Below, in pieces: positions 12,014-23,169 of a stretch of DNA of 64,000 bases. Below the pieces are notes generated by a model that worked only from the letters and a program-made list of their open reading frames with translations, ran no database searches and was not told where the DNA came from. The translations under genes were made by a program, and so were the position numbers. Position 1 is the stretch's first letter. Every line of letters starts with the position of its first letter. Origin of the DNA: Theropithecus gelada (lineage: Eukaryota; Chordata; Mammalia; Primates; Cercopithecidae); NCBI RefSeq assembly GCF_003255815.1, contig NC_037681.1, forward strand, positions 64,038,503-64,102,502. Direction: 5' to 3'.

Positions 12014-12289
12014 GGCTGGGCGAAGTGGCTCACACCTGTAATCCCAGCACTTTGGGAGGCCGAGGCAGGCAGATCATTTGAGGTCTGGAGTTTGGGACCA
12101 GCTTGGCCAACATGGCGAAACCGTGTCTCTACTAAAAATACAAAAATTAGCCAGGTGTGGTGGCACATGCCTGTAATCCCAGCTACTCAGGGGGCTGAGG
12201 CAGGAGAATCACTTGAACCCCAGAGGCAGAGGGTGCAGTGAGCCAAGATGGCACCATTGCACTCCAGCTGGGCGACAAAGCAAGACATC

Positions 12290-12321
<32 letters not shown>
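12014..12321 (+). repeat. Alu (AluS-like), intron 7
   Basis: Begins 'gggctgggcgaagtggctca' and ends with a long A-tail. Near copies of 'agaatgacagaactt' flank it. Confidence 0.93.
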
Positions 12322-12324
<3 letters not shown>

Positions 12325-12383
12325 TGACATAACTTACAAACTTGAATATTCTCTCAACGTTGATATATTTTCCCTCCCTGGCT

Positions 12384-12679
12384 CTTTTTTTCTTTTTTGA
12401 GACAGAGTCTCGCTCTGTTGCCCAGGCTGGAGTGCAGTGGTGCAATCTGGGCTCACTGCAACCTCCACTTCCCGGGTTCAAGCAATTCTACTGCCTCATC
12501 CTCCCAAGTAGCTGGGATTACAAGCAAGCCATCATGCCCGGCTAATTTTTATATTTTTAGTAGAGACAGGGGTTTCGCCATGTTGACCAGGCTGGTCTTG
12601 AACTCCTGAACTCAAGTGATCCGCCTGCCTCGGCCTTCCAAAGTGCTGAGATTATAGGTGTGAGAAACCGTGTCTGGCC
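12384..12679 (-). repeat. Alu, intron 7
   Basis: T-tract then 'gagacagagtctcgctctg', ending 'gaaaccgtgtctggcc'. 'cctccctggctctt' on the left and a close match on the right look like the target duplication. Confidence 0.92.
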
Positions 12680-12689
12680 CCTCCCTGAC

Positions 12690-13297
12690 TTCTAAAATGC
12701 CAGGCTCTCTTGCAGATTTTCCCCTACTTCACCAGCACTCCTTCTCAGATACCTTCACTAATTCATCCTCTTCTCCCTGATCTTTTTACGTTAGGAAAGT
12801 CCAGGACTCAGTCTTTATTCCTCTTCTTTTCTCCATCTAATTCTCTCCCTTGCTGATTTCTTTCAGTTCATCAGCTTTAAATTATAATCTACGTGCTGAT
12901 AATTCCCAAATTTTTATCTCCAACCCAGACATCTGTCTAATTCCTTTCTGGTATATCTAACTTCCCGATATTTTTACTTGGATGTCTAACAGACATCTCT
13001 AAATAAGTGAACTTATCTTCAACTCCAAATCTGCTATACCTGCTGCATCTTTATCCTACAAAAACACTGTAATCATCCTTGCCGCCCCTCCTCTCCATTT
13101 CATCTATAGGAAAATCCTGTTGGTTCTACCTTCAAAATACATCTAGAATCAGACCAACTCCATTGCTATATCTTGGCCTGAGCCACTCTCATCTCTCCCT
13201 TGGGTTACTGCCATAGCCTCCTAACTGGTCTCTTGCAGCTTCTGTCCTTCCCTCTCAGTCAGTTCTCAACACAGCAAAACACAGAATAATCCTATTA
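12690..13297 (+). mobile_element. L2 fragment, intron 7
   Basis: Shows L2 phrases such as 'tgagccactctcatctctcc', 'ggttactgccatagcctcct' and 'aactggtctcttgcagcttc'. It is an ancient LINE2 copy, heavily mutated. Confidence 0.6.
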
Positions 13298-14030
13298 AGG
13301 CAAAAGTTAGGAAAAACAACTTGGTAGTTTCTCAAAAACTTAAACATAGAATTATCTTATGAGTCCACTCTTATGTATATACCCAAAAGAGCTAAAAGCA
13401 GAGACTCAAAGATATACTTGTACATCAATGTTTATAGCAAAATTATTCACAATAGCCTAAAGGTAGAAACAGACCAAATGTCCATCGACAGACGGATTAA
13501 CATGTGGTCTACACATACAATGGGATATTATTCGGCCACAAAAAGGAATGAAATTCTGATATATGCTACAAACGTGGATGACCCTTGAAAACACACCTGT
13601 AATCCCAGCACTTTGTGGGGCTGGGGCAGGGGCACTGCTTGAGCTTAGGAGTTTGAAACCAGCCAGGGCAACATGGTGAAACCCTATTTCTACCAAAAAT
13701 ATAAAAACAGGGCATAGTGGTGGACGTCTGTGGTCCCAGCTACTCCAGAGGCTGAGGTGGAAGGATCGCTTGAGCTTGGGGGGCAGAAGTTGCAGTGAGC
13801 CACGATCCTGCACTCCAGCTTGGGTGACAGAGCCAGAACTTGTCTCAATTAAAAAAAAAAAAAAAAAAAAAGGAAACATAAATGAAATAAGCCTGACAGA
13901 AAAGGACAAATATTATATGATTCGTAAGAATCACCTAGAATACACAAATTCAAAAAGACAGAAAGTAGAATAGAGATTACCTGGGGCTACAGGAAATGAC
14001 TATTTTTAAAAAAATAAAATTTCCTTTCTT
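13298..14030 (+). mobile_element. L1M 3' fragment, intron 7, split by an Alu
   Basis: Contains the end of L1 ORF2 ('ggatattattcggccacaaa', 'aaaggaatgaaattctgata') followed by 3' UTR-like sequence, with Alu 13593-13871 inserted. The ORF is broken. Confidence 0.7.
13593..13871 (+). repeat. Alu, 5'-truncated, inside L1, intron 7
   Basis: Begins at 'acacctgtaatcccagcac' without the first 20 or so bases, and ends in a 23-nt A-run. Confidence 0.9.
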
Positions 14031-14209
14031 TTGGACACACTGAACTTGAGGTACCTGTAGAACATTCAAGCTGAGATGTCCCCAAGTCAACTGTCAACTG
14101 ATCTCCATCAGTCTACCACTCAGGAAAGAGATCTAACTTGGAGTAATAAATTCGGGAATCCTGAGTATATAGGTGGTGGCTGACACCAAAGTGGACGTTA
14201 TTAAGCAGT

Positions 14210-14640
14210 TCAAACAAACAAAATGAAAAGGACAAAACCCACCTTTACACAATGAGCATAAAAAGAAGAGCCAAAAAGGAGAAGAAGAGACAAAGAGCTC
14301 CTGCTATGGCAAAAGGCTACCATGAGTGAAAGACGATGATGTACAGGTATTATTTCTGCTCTCTCCCAGAACCTCCTCAAACCAACAGCCATGGGATTTA
14401 AAATGTAAAAAGATAAATTCTAAAAGCAACCAATATGCAACAAGACAATAATAATAATATTTCAGAAGCTGCAAAGCAGATGATGAGTGATAACTGACAG
14501 CAGAATCAAGAAAAGTGGACGCTCAGCCAGGGAACAAGCCCAGAAGCCATTTGATTTGTAGTACCAAATGGCTCAGAAACTGTTGGCACTAGGTACTCCT
14601 TGATGTGGAGGTAAACATAAGATTGAAAACAGGAAGACTA
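14210..14640. other. Unclassified intron 7 sequence
   Basis: No repeat family recognised with confidence. The 60-codon ORF on the minus strand is not similar to anything I know. Confidence 0.3.
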
Positions 14641-14691
14641 AATACCTCTGAGCCAGCAAACAACTTGTTTATCTTTAGAAAAGGTAAAACA

Positions 14692-14988
14692 GGCCGGGCC
14701 CGGTGGCTCAAGCCTGTAATCCCAGCACTTTGGGAGGCTGAGACGGGCGGATCATGAGGTCAGGAGATCGAGACCATCCTGGCTAACACGGTGAAACCCC
14801 GTCTCTACTAAAAAAATACAAAAAACTAGCCAGGCGAGGTGGCAGGCGCCTGTAGTCCCAGCTACTCGGGAGGCTGAGGCAGGAGAATGGCGTAAACCCG
14901 GGAGGCGGAGCTGGCAGTGAGCTGAGATCCGGCCACTGTACTCCAGCCTGGGCAACAGAGCGAGACTCCGTCTCAAAAAAAAAAAAAA
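14692..14988 (+). repeat. AluYR (Old World monkey subfamily), intron 7
   Basis: Carries 'actagccaggcgaggtggca', 'ggcgtaaacccgggaggcgg' and 'gctgagatccggccactg', diagnostic of cercopithecid AluYR. A perfect 16-bp target duplication, agaaaaggtaaaacag, is at 14677-14692 and 14989-15004. This is a young insertion. Confidence 0.9.
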
Positions 14989-15353
14989 AGAAAAGGTAAA
15001 ACAGGTGTCTGGCAAGGAAGATAGCACACACAGATAAGGCAACAACATATTACAAAAAGGAGATTTAGGTAAATATATGCACAATGCAGGCCAAATACTG
15101 AGACCTCAGCCTTCTTCCCTCACTCAGCAACCAGACTCTTAAGACAATGGTTTAGAAGATTCTTCCATGGCAAATCCAGTATCTAAGCAAAAAGATTGAA
15201 ACATACTGACATCTTTAGGTTTCCTCAAGGAAGAGTTCCCCCAAGAAACAGCCCAGCTAGACTAGCCTACAATAAAATCTGCAGTCAACTCCACCCATAG
15301 GCACAGGCATTCAAATCAATCCTCGGTGTCCCCTTATTAAATATGACTACCCA

Positions 15354-15660
15354 AGCTGGGCACGGTGGCTCACGCCTATAATCCTAGCACTTTGGGAGCC
15401 AAGGAGGGAGGATCACTTGAGCCAATGAGTTCGAGACTAGCCTGGGCATTATAGTGAGACCTCATTCCTACAAAAAATTAAAAATTAAAAAAAATTAGCC
15501 AAGCATTGTGGCAGACACCTGTAGTCTCAGCTACTTGGGAGACTGAAGTGGGAGTATAACTTGAACCCGGGGAGGCAAGAGGTGCAGTGAGCCAAGATCG
15601 TGCCACTGCACTCAAGCCTGGGCAACAGAACAAGACCCTGTCACAAAAAAAAAAAAAAAA
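15354..15660 (+). repeat. Alu, intron 7
   Basis: Begins 'agctgggcacggtggctcac' and ends with a long A-run that continues into a GATA microsatellite. Confidence 0.9.
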
Positions 15661-15692
15661 TTTATATATAGATAGATAGACAGATAGATAGA
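15661..15692. repeat. (GATA)n-like microsatellite
   Basis: 'tatagatagatagacagata' and neighbours form a short interrupted GATA tract at the tail of the preceding Alu. Confidence 0.85.
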
Positions 15693-16095
15693 AAGAAATA
15701 CGTAATTGCCCAGCCAAGGATCACCAGACTTCTAAGGAAAGCTTCTAATAAGAAATATACTGAACAAAACCAGCAAACAGAAACAAGCAACTTGGAAGAA
15801 ACAGAGACTATGTAAAGATGATAAAAAACAAAAAACTATCACGAATATATCCTCAGAGACATAACAGAGGATATTTCACTCACGAAATAAAAACAGGATG
15901 CTATGAAAAAGGAACACACTCAGGTGAGGAAAAGAGTTCTTTCACTTACTCTCATAACAATTTATTAAATTTTTAATTTTTCATTTAAATATTTTAATAT
16001 AGTTTAAATATTAAAATTCTATATTTGTTAAAATTAAGTATCAAACCTCTAAAAAATAGATTTAAATAATTGGGTCTAATATTAATGGAGAAAGG

Positions 16096-16385
16096 GGCTG
16101 GGCACAGTGGCTAACGCCTGTAATCTCAACACTTTGGGAGGTCAAAGCAGGTAGATTACTTCAGTCCCGTAGTTTAAGACGAGCCTGGGCAACATAGTGA
16201 GACTCTGTCTCCAAAAAAATACAAAAATTAGCTGGGTGTGGTGATGCATGCCTGTAGTCTCAGCTACATGGGAGGCTGAGGTGATAGAAACACTTGAGCC
16301 CAGGAGGTTGAGGCTGCAGTGAGCTATGATCACACCACTGCACTCCAGCCTGGGTGACACAGCAAGATCCCGCCTCAAAAAAATG
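16096..16385 (+). repeat. Alu (AluJ/S-like), intron 7
   Basis: Begins 'ggctgggcacagtggctaac' and ends in 'cctcaaaaaaatg'. It sits 127 bp from the GC donor of exon 7. Confidence 0.9.
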
Positions 16386-16511
16386 TAATAGTAATAATAT
16401 TAATGAAGAGGGATGAAAAGATCACATTCTGAGACTTTCAAATTTTTCTGTGTACAAAGACAATGTACAACTGCAAGTATGCACACACAAATGCCAACAT
16501 ATAGCACTTGC

Positions 16512-16560
16512 CTATTTTCTTCCACGATTTCAATTAAACTCTTCTGCAGAAAATGAAGCA
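16512..16560 (-). CDS. THADA: THADA exon 7, residues 162-178, with GC donor
   Basis: This 49-nt exon has acceptor 'cttttgtttcag'. It reads VLHFLQKSLIEIVEENR. The exon ends AATAG followed by GCAAGT, a non-canonical GC donor that otherwise matches the donor consensus perfectly. The two bases AG join A from exon 8 to give Arg178. Using the nearby GT three bases further on would give a different frame into exon 8. The following intron (11729-16511, 4.8 kb) carries six Alus. Confidence 0.9.
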
Positions 16561-16806
16561 CTGAAACAAAAGAATACGACAAACCAGAATTTAAAACTGT
16601 GAACTTCAACTTCGATAAAATATTTTATATCACTGTTATATAAAATGATACCATGATATAGAAACAAAAATTTAAAAGGAAGGCGCATGATGTACCTGAG
16701 TTATCTACAATGCTCTACCTATTGCCAAGAAACTTAAAAGAGCCAGTTCCAAAATGACTCATAGAAGCCATCAACTCATGGAACAAAATAAAATAATAGG
16801 ACTTAC

Positions 16807-16839
16807 CATTTTTAAGCAGATTATTAACACCTGCTCTAC
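16807..16839 (-). CDS. THADA: THADA exon 6, 33-nt micro-exon, residues 151-162
   Basis: A 33-nt exon lies between acceptor 'tttcctctacag' and donor GTAAGT. It reads GRAGVNNLLKN and keeps the reading frame because its length is a multiple of three. The residues match the known THADA sequence at this point, so it is a constitutive part of the family rather than a chance match. Skipping it would remove 11 residues without a frameshift. Confidence 0.9.
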
Positions 16840-16958
16840 CTGTAGAGGAAAAATTGAACGCTGGTAAGGAGTTTCATGACCAAAATTAGTATCATTTAAA
16901 ACCTATGATGTGACGAGAGACCTTAGCCAGAAAAAGGACTAGAAAAGTGCTGCCTTAC

Positions 16959-17107
16959 CCAAGTTAAAGTTCTCCATACAGGAAGATATATTGTCAATTA
17001 CTTTCCTATAAGAGTATAAGTCAGTAGTATTCAATTCTTCCTGAAGACGAGAAGTAAAACGGTGTACAGCCTCAGGTAGAAAAAATTCAGGTAGGCTATT
17101 TAGTGAG
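16959..17107 (-). CDS. THADA: THADA exon 5, residues 101-151
   Basis: This 149-nt exon has acceptor 'ctttttctag' and donor GTAAGG. It reads SSLNSLPEFFLPEAVHRFT, SRLQEELNTTDLYSYRK, then VIDNISSCMENFNL. As I recall, human has Asp where Glu occurs in 'SLPEFF'. It ends after the first base of a Gly codon. A very short intron of 119 nt separates it from the micro-exon downstream. Confidence 0.93.
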
Positions 17108-17279
17108 CTAGAAAAAGAAACAAATATTAAAAATCTGACAATCTAATAGCCCCAGAATATGTGGGGAGGGAAGAAAATCATACAAATGTGGGAATACTGA
17201 ACTAAACCTTCAAAATACAGCCAGAAAATTACAACTCCACACTACCATCACTGGAATTCCCTGACCTATCAGCTCATCT

Positions 17280-17975
17280 GGTCTTCCCGCTTCCATCTTG
17301 CTTCTCTCCCATCTCCCAGATTATTCTCAACAAAGTAGGCAGAGTGACGCTGTTAAAACACCATGTCAATTCTCTTACCAAAGCCTCCAACAATATCCTT
17401 CTCGGTTAAAGTACTAGACGAAGTGTTTGCAGTGACCTACAAGGTCCTCCCTACACAATCTGGCACTACAGTAAGCTCCTGACCTCATCTTTTTTTTTTC
17501 TTTTCTTTTCTTGATTTTTAAACGGCATCCATCGCAATCCTGACCTCATCGTGATCCTTGTTCACTTAGCTCTAGCTAGATGGCCTTGCTCTGTTCTGAC
17601 ATACCAGTCTTTGCTCCTGCTGTTTCTTCTATCAAAAAGACTCTTCTTTCAAATATACTCAACAATTATTGCCTCATCCCTTTCAGGTCAATCTCAATTA
17701 TCTTATCACGTCTGAGCAAAGCTATATGAAGTGACCATAGTATTTTAAATTGTAACCCTCACCCTATCCTTTATGTCCCCTTTCCTCCCTCCCCGCTTTT
17801 AGACAGCACTCATGCCATCTAATAGCCTATAAATGTTACTTATTTACTTTGTCTATTTTCTATCTTCCCCTTAGAATGTAATCTCCATTCTAGACTGTTT
17901 CATTCATTCTACCCCCAATTCCTAGAGGAGTGCTGAAACACAGTAGGCAGCCAATAAAAATTTATCAAATGAATA
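17280..17975 (+). mobile_element. L2 fragment, intron 4
   Basis: L2 3' phrases run in order: 'accaaagcctccaacaatat', 'gacctacaaggtcctcccta', then 'gtgctgaaacacagtaggca' at the end, followed by 'caataaaaatttatcaaatg'. Confidence 0.65.
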
Positions 17976-18129
17976 AATTAAACATATCAATTTTGCCTCA
18001 ATTAATATAAATCAAAACTGATAGGCTTTGTTCTAAATATAACTGGACAGTTCAAAGTTTTTCTGGAAGAAAAGAATTCAAAAATGGGAATATTCAGAGT
18101 AAGAAAAGTCACTAGAGGGATGACTTAAC

Positions 18130-19110
18130 ACTGATACATAATTAAAACACATTATCAAACTATAGTAAATAAAAGTGTGGTATTGGTGTATGAACAAATG
18201 GACCCAAATCAGAAATTAAACCTATGTATATACGTGAACATATAACACAATATGGTGGTGTTCCAAATATGCGGGCAAAAATGGACTATTCAACAGTTTG
18301 GATAAGTGGTTCCCCATATAAAAAAGAAAACTAAATTGAATCCCTACCTCATACTACATTCAAACCTTAATTCCAGATGGACGTAAGGGTTGAGCAAAAA
18401 AAAACAGTATAAGGCCTGCAAATAATATTGTAAATAATCTTGTATTACAGAAAGCATATATAGTAAGGTATAAAACTCAGAAATCTACACACACAAAAAT
18501 TAGCTGAGTTGATAACCAAAATAAAATTTTAATTTTTGTAAAGACAAGACACCATGAGAGAGTTTAAAGTCAAGTAACAAAGGAATGTATTTAGCATATC
18601 ATCTATACAGAAGTCTTATAAATCAAGAAAACATTCTAACAAGAAAATGTACAAAGGATATGTAATAAAAAAAAAAACAGTCACTCAAACTCCACACATT
18701 GAAAAATGTTCAATCACACTAGTAATCTGGGATACATAAATTATAATGATAGCATCTTCACTCATTAGATTTTAAAAGATTTAAAGATTCATATTATCCA
18801 ATGCTGGAAATATATGAAGAAGAAATAAGCATTCTAACTCAATTGGTAGTGTGGGGGAGTACAATTTAACAAGAATTTCAATAGGCCTAATTTTTGGTCC
18901 AGAAACTCTACTTCTTGGAATTTATCTCAGAGAAATACACATATATAATTATATACATAAGAATATCACTGCAATGGGGAAGTGATTACTTTAAAACATA
19001 TAATATAAATCATGTAATATGTACCCTACATAGATACATATATGTCATATATACAGTACATTTAAATTTTGGTATATTCATATTACAGAATATTTATAGC
19101 TGAAAAAGTA
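18130..19110 (+). mobile_element. L1M ORF2 3'-end fragment, intron 4
   Basis: Begins near 'acactgatacataattaaaa' and resembles the C-terminal part of L1 ORF2 ('ccagatggacgtaagggttg', 'aaatgttcaatcacactagt'). It is very AT-rich and broken. Confidence 0.6.
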
Positions 19111-19680
19111 AGGACTGTTGGCGGGAATGTAAAATGCTGCATATTGAAAACAGTATGACAGTTGCTCAAAAAAATTAAAAATAGTATGACCATATGGTCC
19201 AGCAATCCCACTTCTGGGTATATATCCAAAGAACTGAAAGCAGGATCTCAAAGAAATATTTGCACACCCATGTTCACAGCAGCATTATTCACAACAGCCA
19301 AGAAGTGGAAGCAACCCAAAGGTCCACTGAAAGATGAATGGATGAACAAAACACAGTATATACATACAACAGAAGATTAAACATTTTAAGAGAAGAAAAT
19401 CCTGTCATATGCTATAGCAGGGATGAACCTTAAGGACATTACGTTAAGTGAAATAAGTCAGTCACAAAAATACAAATACAAATATTACACTAATATGAGG
19501 TATCTAAAGTAATCAAATTCCTGAATGGGAAGTGACTGCCAAAGCCTGGGCAGGAAATGGGGAGTTGTTACTTAATGAGTACAGAGTTTCAGAGCTTTGC
19601 AGATGACAAGGTTCTAGAGATCATTGCACTGCAATGTGAATATACTTAATAGTGAACTATATATAATTAAAAATCATTAA
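19111..19680 (+). mobile_element. Second L1M 3' fragment, intron 4
   Basis: Restarts upstream in the L1 sequence at 'gtaaggactgttggcgggaa' and runs through 'ttcacagcagcattattcac' to an L1M-type 3' UTR. It is therefore a separate copy from the one at its left. Confidence 0.7.
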
Positions 19681-19975
19681 GACTCAAACATCATATGTTC
19701 TCACTCATAAGTGGGAGCTAATCTATGAGGATGCAAAGCCATAAGAATGATACAACGGACTCTGGGGATTCAGGGGAAAGGGTGGGAAGGGGGTGAGAAA
19801 TAAAAAGACTACAAATTGCTGGGTACAGTATACACCGCTCAGGTGATGTGTGCACCAAAAATCTCAGAAATCACCACTTATTCACGTAACCAAATACCAC
19901 CTGTTCCCCAAAAACCTATGGAAATAAAAATTAAAATTTTTTAAAAAGAATTCATGTAAAAAAAAAAAAAAGGTT
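19681..19975 (+). mobile_element. Primate L1 3' end (L1PA/L1PB-like), intron 4
   Basis: 'aaacatcatatgttctcact', 'cataagtgggagctaatcta' and 'aaataccacctgttccccaa' are hallmarks of primate L1 ends. It terminates in a poly-A run near 19970. Only about 295 bp were inserted. Confidence 0.85.
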
Positions 19976-20409
19976 AAGACTGAGGTTTTACGTTACGTGT
20001 CTTTTACTACAATTTTTTTTAAAAGGATTATATGACATGGAAATATCTCTAAGACATTCTTTAGTGAAAAAACAAGCTACAGAACATTATGTAGAATACA
20101 ATCTCGTTTACAGATACATTAAAAAAAGTAGAATGTAACACACATATGCTGACCTCAAAGAAAAGGTCTAGAAAGATAAATACCAAAATGGTAAGTGACA
20201 ATCTTTATTAAGAAAAGATAAGTCCTAAACAATGAAATGGAAGCCTTACCTTTTGTTTTGTATACTTCTATATAGTTTGAAATTTTTACACCAAGCCTAT
20301 ATTCCTGTGTTATCTGTGTAAATATATATTTAAACCAAGAACAGATAGGATAAAAAGATGAAAAAAAGCAAGATGACATTTAAACATAATCAATAAATGT
20401 AAATGGATT

Positions 20410-20640
20410 GAGGGAGGAGTTAGAAAACTACAGCCCACAGCCTGTTTATTAGTCCGTGACCTAAGAAGGCTTTTTATATTTTTAAAAAGTTGTAATTAAT
20501 CAGTGAAAACAGAGAAGAAACCGTATGAATGAACTTTTTGTGATCTATATCAGTTCAGTTTTATCAAACCAAGGAAGGAATTTTAGTTACTTTCAGTCAA
20601 ATTCAACACTTTTTAACACCCGATTTCCCTTCCTTTTTTT
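20410..20640. other. Possible MER5-like remnant, intron 4
   Basis: 'gttagaaaactacagcccac' resembles the start of a hAT-Charlie MER5 element ('cagcaaactayggcc'). The rest is too decayed to be sure. Confidence 0.3.
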
Positions 20641-20645
20641 CTTAC

Positions 20646-20776
20646 CTTGCCAATACTTTCTTCAAGGGATTCTTTAGACTCAAAGAAAGATAAATGCCTG
20701 CTAAAATATCCAAACAACTTTGAATAGTGGGATCACACACACCATTTTCATCTACTTTCTCCAGCAGTGGCACAAT
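20646..20776 (-). CDS. THADA: THADA exon 4, residues 58-101
   Basis: This 131-nt exon has acceptor 'ttgtattatag' and donor GTAAG. It reads IVPLLEKVDENGVCDP, then TIQSCLDILAGIYLSLSLK, then NPLKKVLA. It leaves two bases (AG) that join exon 5 to make Ser101. The intron that follows (17108-20645) is occupied mostly by L1 3' fragments and an L2 copy. Confidence 0.93.
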
Positions 20777-20861
20777 CTATAATACAAAACATTGAAGTAA
20801 TTTTTCTCATATCAAGTATAGCAAAGTAACATGGTTCTAGATACTCTTTAAAGTCTCAATT

Positions 20862-21172
20862 GCTGGGCACAGTGGGTCACCCCTGTAATCCCAACACTTT
20901 CAGAGGCTGAGGTGGGCAGATCACTTGAGCCCAGGAGAGTTCAAGACCAGCTTGGGAAACACTGAGAAATCTTGTCTCTAAAAAAAAAATACAAAAATTG
21001 GCCAGGCATGGCGGTGCATGCCTGTAGTCCCAGCTACTCAGCTACTCAGGGGGCTGAGGCAGGAGGATCGCTTGAGCCCAGGAGGTTGAGGCTGTGGTTG
21101 AGCTAAGATTGCACCAGTGCACTCCAGCCTGGGTAAGAGAGCGAGACCCTGTCTCAAAAAAATAAATAAAAC
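20862..21172 (+). repeat. Alu, intron 3
   Basis: Flanked by 12-bp repeats aaagtctcaatt (20850-20861) and aaagtgtcaatt (21173-21184). The internal text 'ctactcagctactcaggggg' has a small tandem repeat. Confidence 0.92.
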
Positions 21173-21788
21173 AAAGTGTCAATTATAATGTGAAATGTTT
21201 TCCATACTCCACTGTCAAGGATACCGATTTAAACACCTATTTCACTATTTATTAACTTTTTAAACTCATGTCCCCAGCTCTCTCTTTACCCTCCAGACCC
21301 ACCTCCACAGAGAATCACAGACCTGTTAACGGCTTACGGTAAAGAACAGCTGTAGCACAATTTAAAAACCAGTAACAAACTTACTTGCTTTCCAAAAAAA
21401 AAACTATGTGTGCTCAAATGGTAAATCCTAATACCGAAATACTAATTAAGTATAATATTTATATTTTAAATTAACTTTTAAATGTGCCTGCTAAAAAGTT
21501 TTGAAGATTCATATATTTTAAAATTTATCTTCACAAACGAGGTATGTACAATTATCTTCTACCTTATCTATTTACAGCTCAATTATGATAGAAGCCTGAA
21601 TGTGGCTTCTATTGCTGTTTTGAATACGAGGATATTATACAATAAACAGAAAAGAAAAAAAAATACCTATTTGTTAATGATAAACTGATATGCAATAATT
21701 AGGGGCCAAAAACTGTCAGTGATTTTTTAAAATCCTTAATAGCATGATACTCTTAAAAATGTATTCATGAATATCAACTCAGACTTAC

Positions 21789-21883
21789 TTGTTTAACATA
21801 ATGGATTTGTGACACTCCATCCGTGAGTTGTACACAACGTAACAGCAAAGAAGCTAGATTTTTCCCTTCCACATCAGCAAAAG
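21789..21883 (-). CDS. THADA: THADA exon 3, residues 26-57
   Basis: This 95-nt exon has acceptor 'ttatgtag' and donor GTAAGT. With the single base left over from exon 2 it gives exactly 32 codons, reading SFADVEGKNLASLLLRCVQ then LTDGVSQIHYVKQ. It ends in phase 0. The alternating hydrophobic pattern suits the helical repeats of the family. The following intron (20777-21788) holds one Alu and about 600 nt of AT-rich unique sequence. Confidence 0.93.
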
Positions 21884-22161
21884 CTACATAACATATACAA
21901 AAAAAATTTTTTCAATGATTTAACAGTAAGTTAAATATAACTTTGCCTTTGTTGTCCATTCTACAAAATTTTTTAATTATAAACCAAAGCAATAGGTGGA
22001 ACATAGTCTGAAGACAGAATTTTAAGAAAATTTTTACATCCAAAACATAAGGAAAAACATAAAGAATTTGAATATTATATGCTAGGGGTCCCAGTGATTA
22101 AAATACTCTGCTTGCAAACTAGAAAAAATATATTAAATAAGGGAAACCAGAAGTCACCTAC

Positions 22162-22261
22162 ATTTCAAAGTTTCAAGGTCCTGATGGCAAATGGTCAACA
22201 CAGCAACTTGCATTTCTTTCTTCTTCTTTACACCCATTTTAAATAGAATTAACAGTAGTCA
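22162..22261 (-). CDS. THADA: THADA exon 2, start codon and residues 1-26
   Basis: The acceptor 'tttcttgcag' precedes position 22261 and the donor is GTAGGT at 22161. The first 24 nt (22238-22261) are 5' UTR and begin with an in-frame TGA. The ATG at 22235-22237 is therefore the first in-frame start; it sits in a good Kozak context (A at -3, G at +4). The coding part, 22162-22237, is 76 nt and starts MGVKKKKEMQVAVLTICHQ, a lysine-rich head followed by a helical stretch. As I recall the human protein, it has Ala where this one has the second Val of 'QVAVL'. The exon ends after the first base of codon 26 (Ser). The intron that follows is only 278 nt. Confidence 0.93.
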
Positions 22262-22293
22262 CTGCAAGAAAGAAGACTTTAAGGCATTAATGT

Positions 22294-22510
22294 AATGTTT
22301 CTCAACCTCAGCACTATCAATTTTTGGCTGGGTTCATTCTTTGTGAACAGTATCATCCTATGCATTATGTTTCATGCATCCCCATCTCTACCCGTTAGAT
22401 GCCACTGGCACCCTCCTCCCTCCCAAGTTGTGATAACCAAAATACGTCTCCAAACATTGCCAAGTGTCCCCTGGGGGGCAAAAGTGCCCCAGAATAAGAA
22501 TCACTGTCTA
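22294..22510 (+). mobile_element. hAT-type non-autonomous DNA transposon, intron 1
   Basis: Ends resemble inverted repeats ('gtttctcaacctcagcacta' against 'aagaatcactgtct'). The body ('gtgtcccctggggggcaaaa') matches a common mammalian hAT element. A sibling lies at 41653-41815. Confidence 0.6.
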
Positions 22511-23090
22511 AGAATTTCTGATGTGAAGAAGAAAAATGTTTTAAGCTCAAGTTTATTACTGACTGAAGTTATTTTACCTACTATGACTCAGTCTTTGTAT
22601 TTTAAAATATAGCAAACTTGCCTTTTAGTGAACACACACACCAAAAAAACCTAGCATAGTTTTTCCAAAAATAAAGTACTTCAAACTAACCTCAGTGACT
22701 TGTTAGACTAACAAGAGGTACCACCATATACTGATTTCTGCAAAAATGAAAAAAAAAAATTTTTTTAAATATTATTCTCGAGTTTGCTTTTATTGATACT
22801 TAACAAATCAACTCAAAGACTACACGACTACACACTAATAGTACCACGCCATCTGGAAAGAAGTTGGTAGCGAAATGTCATAGGGCTCTTTTCTTGATGC
22901 AGTTAGCATTTTTAGCAGTATTTATGATGAAAATATTAGAGGATATAATGTAGTACATGTATAAAACTAATCTGAAAGGACATGTTGAATGATGCAATCA
23001 GGAATAAAAACAGGTCAATAAACTGAAATAATGAGCAATACGAAATTTACCAAGATGAAATAGAAATAAACGTAAAGGGCTGCATTTAGT
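22511..23090. other. Unclassified intron 1 sequence
   Basis: AT-rich and non-coding. I see no recognisable repeat. Confidence 0.4.
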
Positions 23091-23169
23091 TTAGGGGAAA
23101 AAACTCAGAAATAGAGGCTGGGGAGGCAAACCGTAGTTTGAAACAGCTCAACAGCACAAGATGACAGCC

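Noticed and set aside
16503..16509. GT donor three bases past the GC donor of exon 7
   Set aside because: Using it would add three bases (GCA) to exon 7, and the join to exon 8 would no longer give the recognised residues; the GC site gives an exact match.
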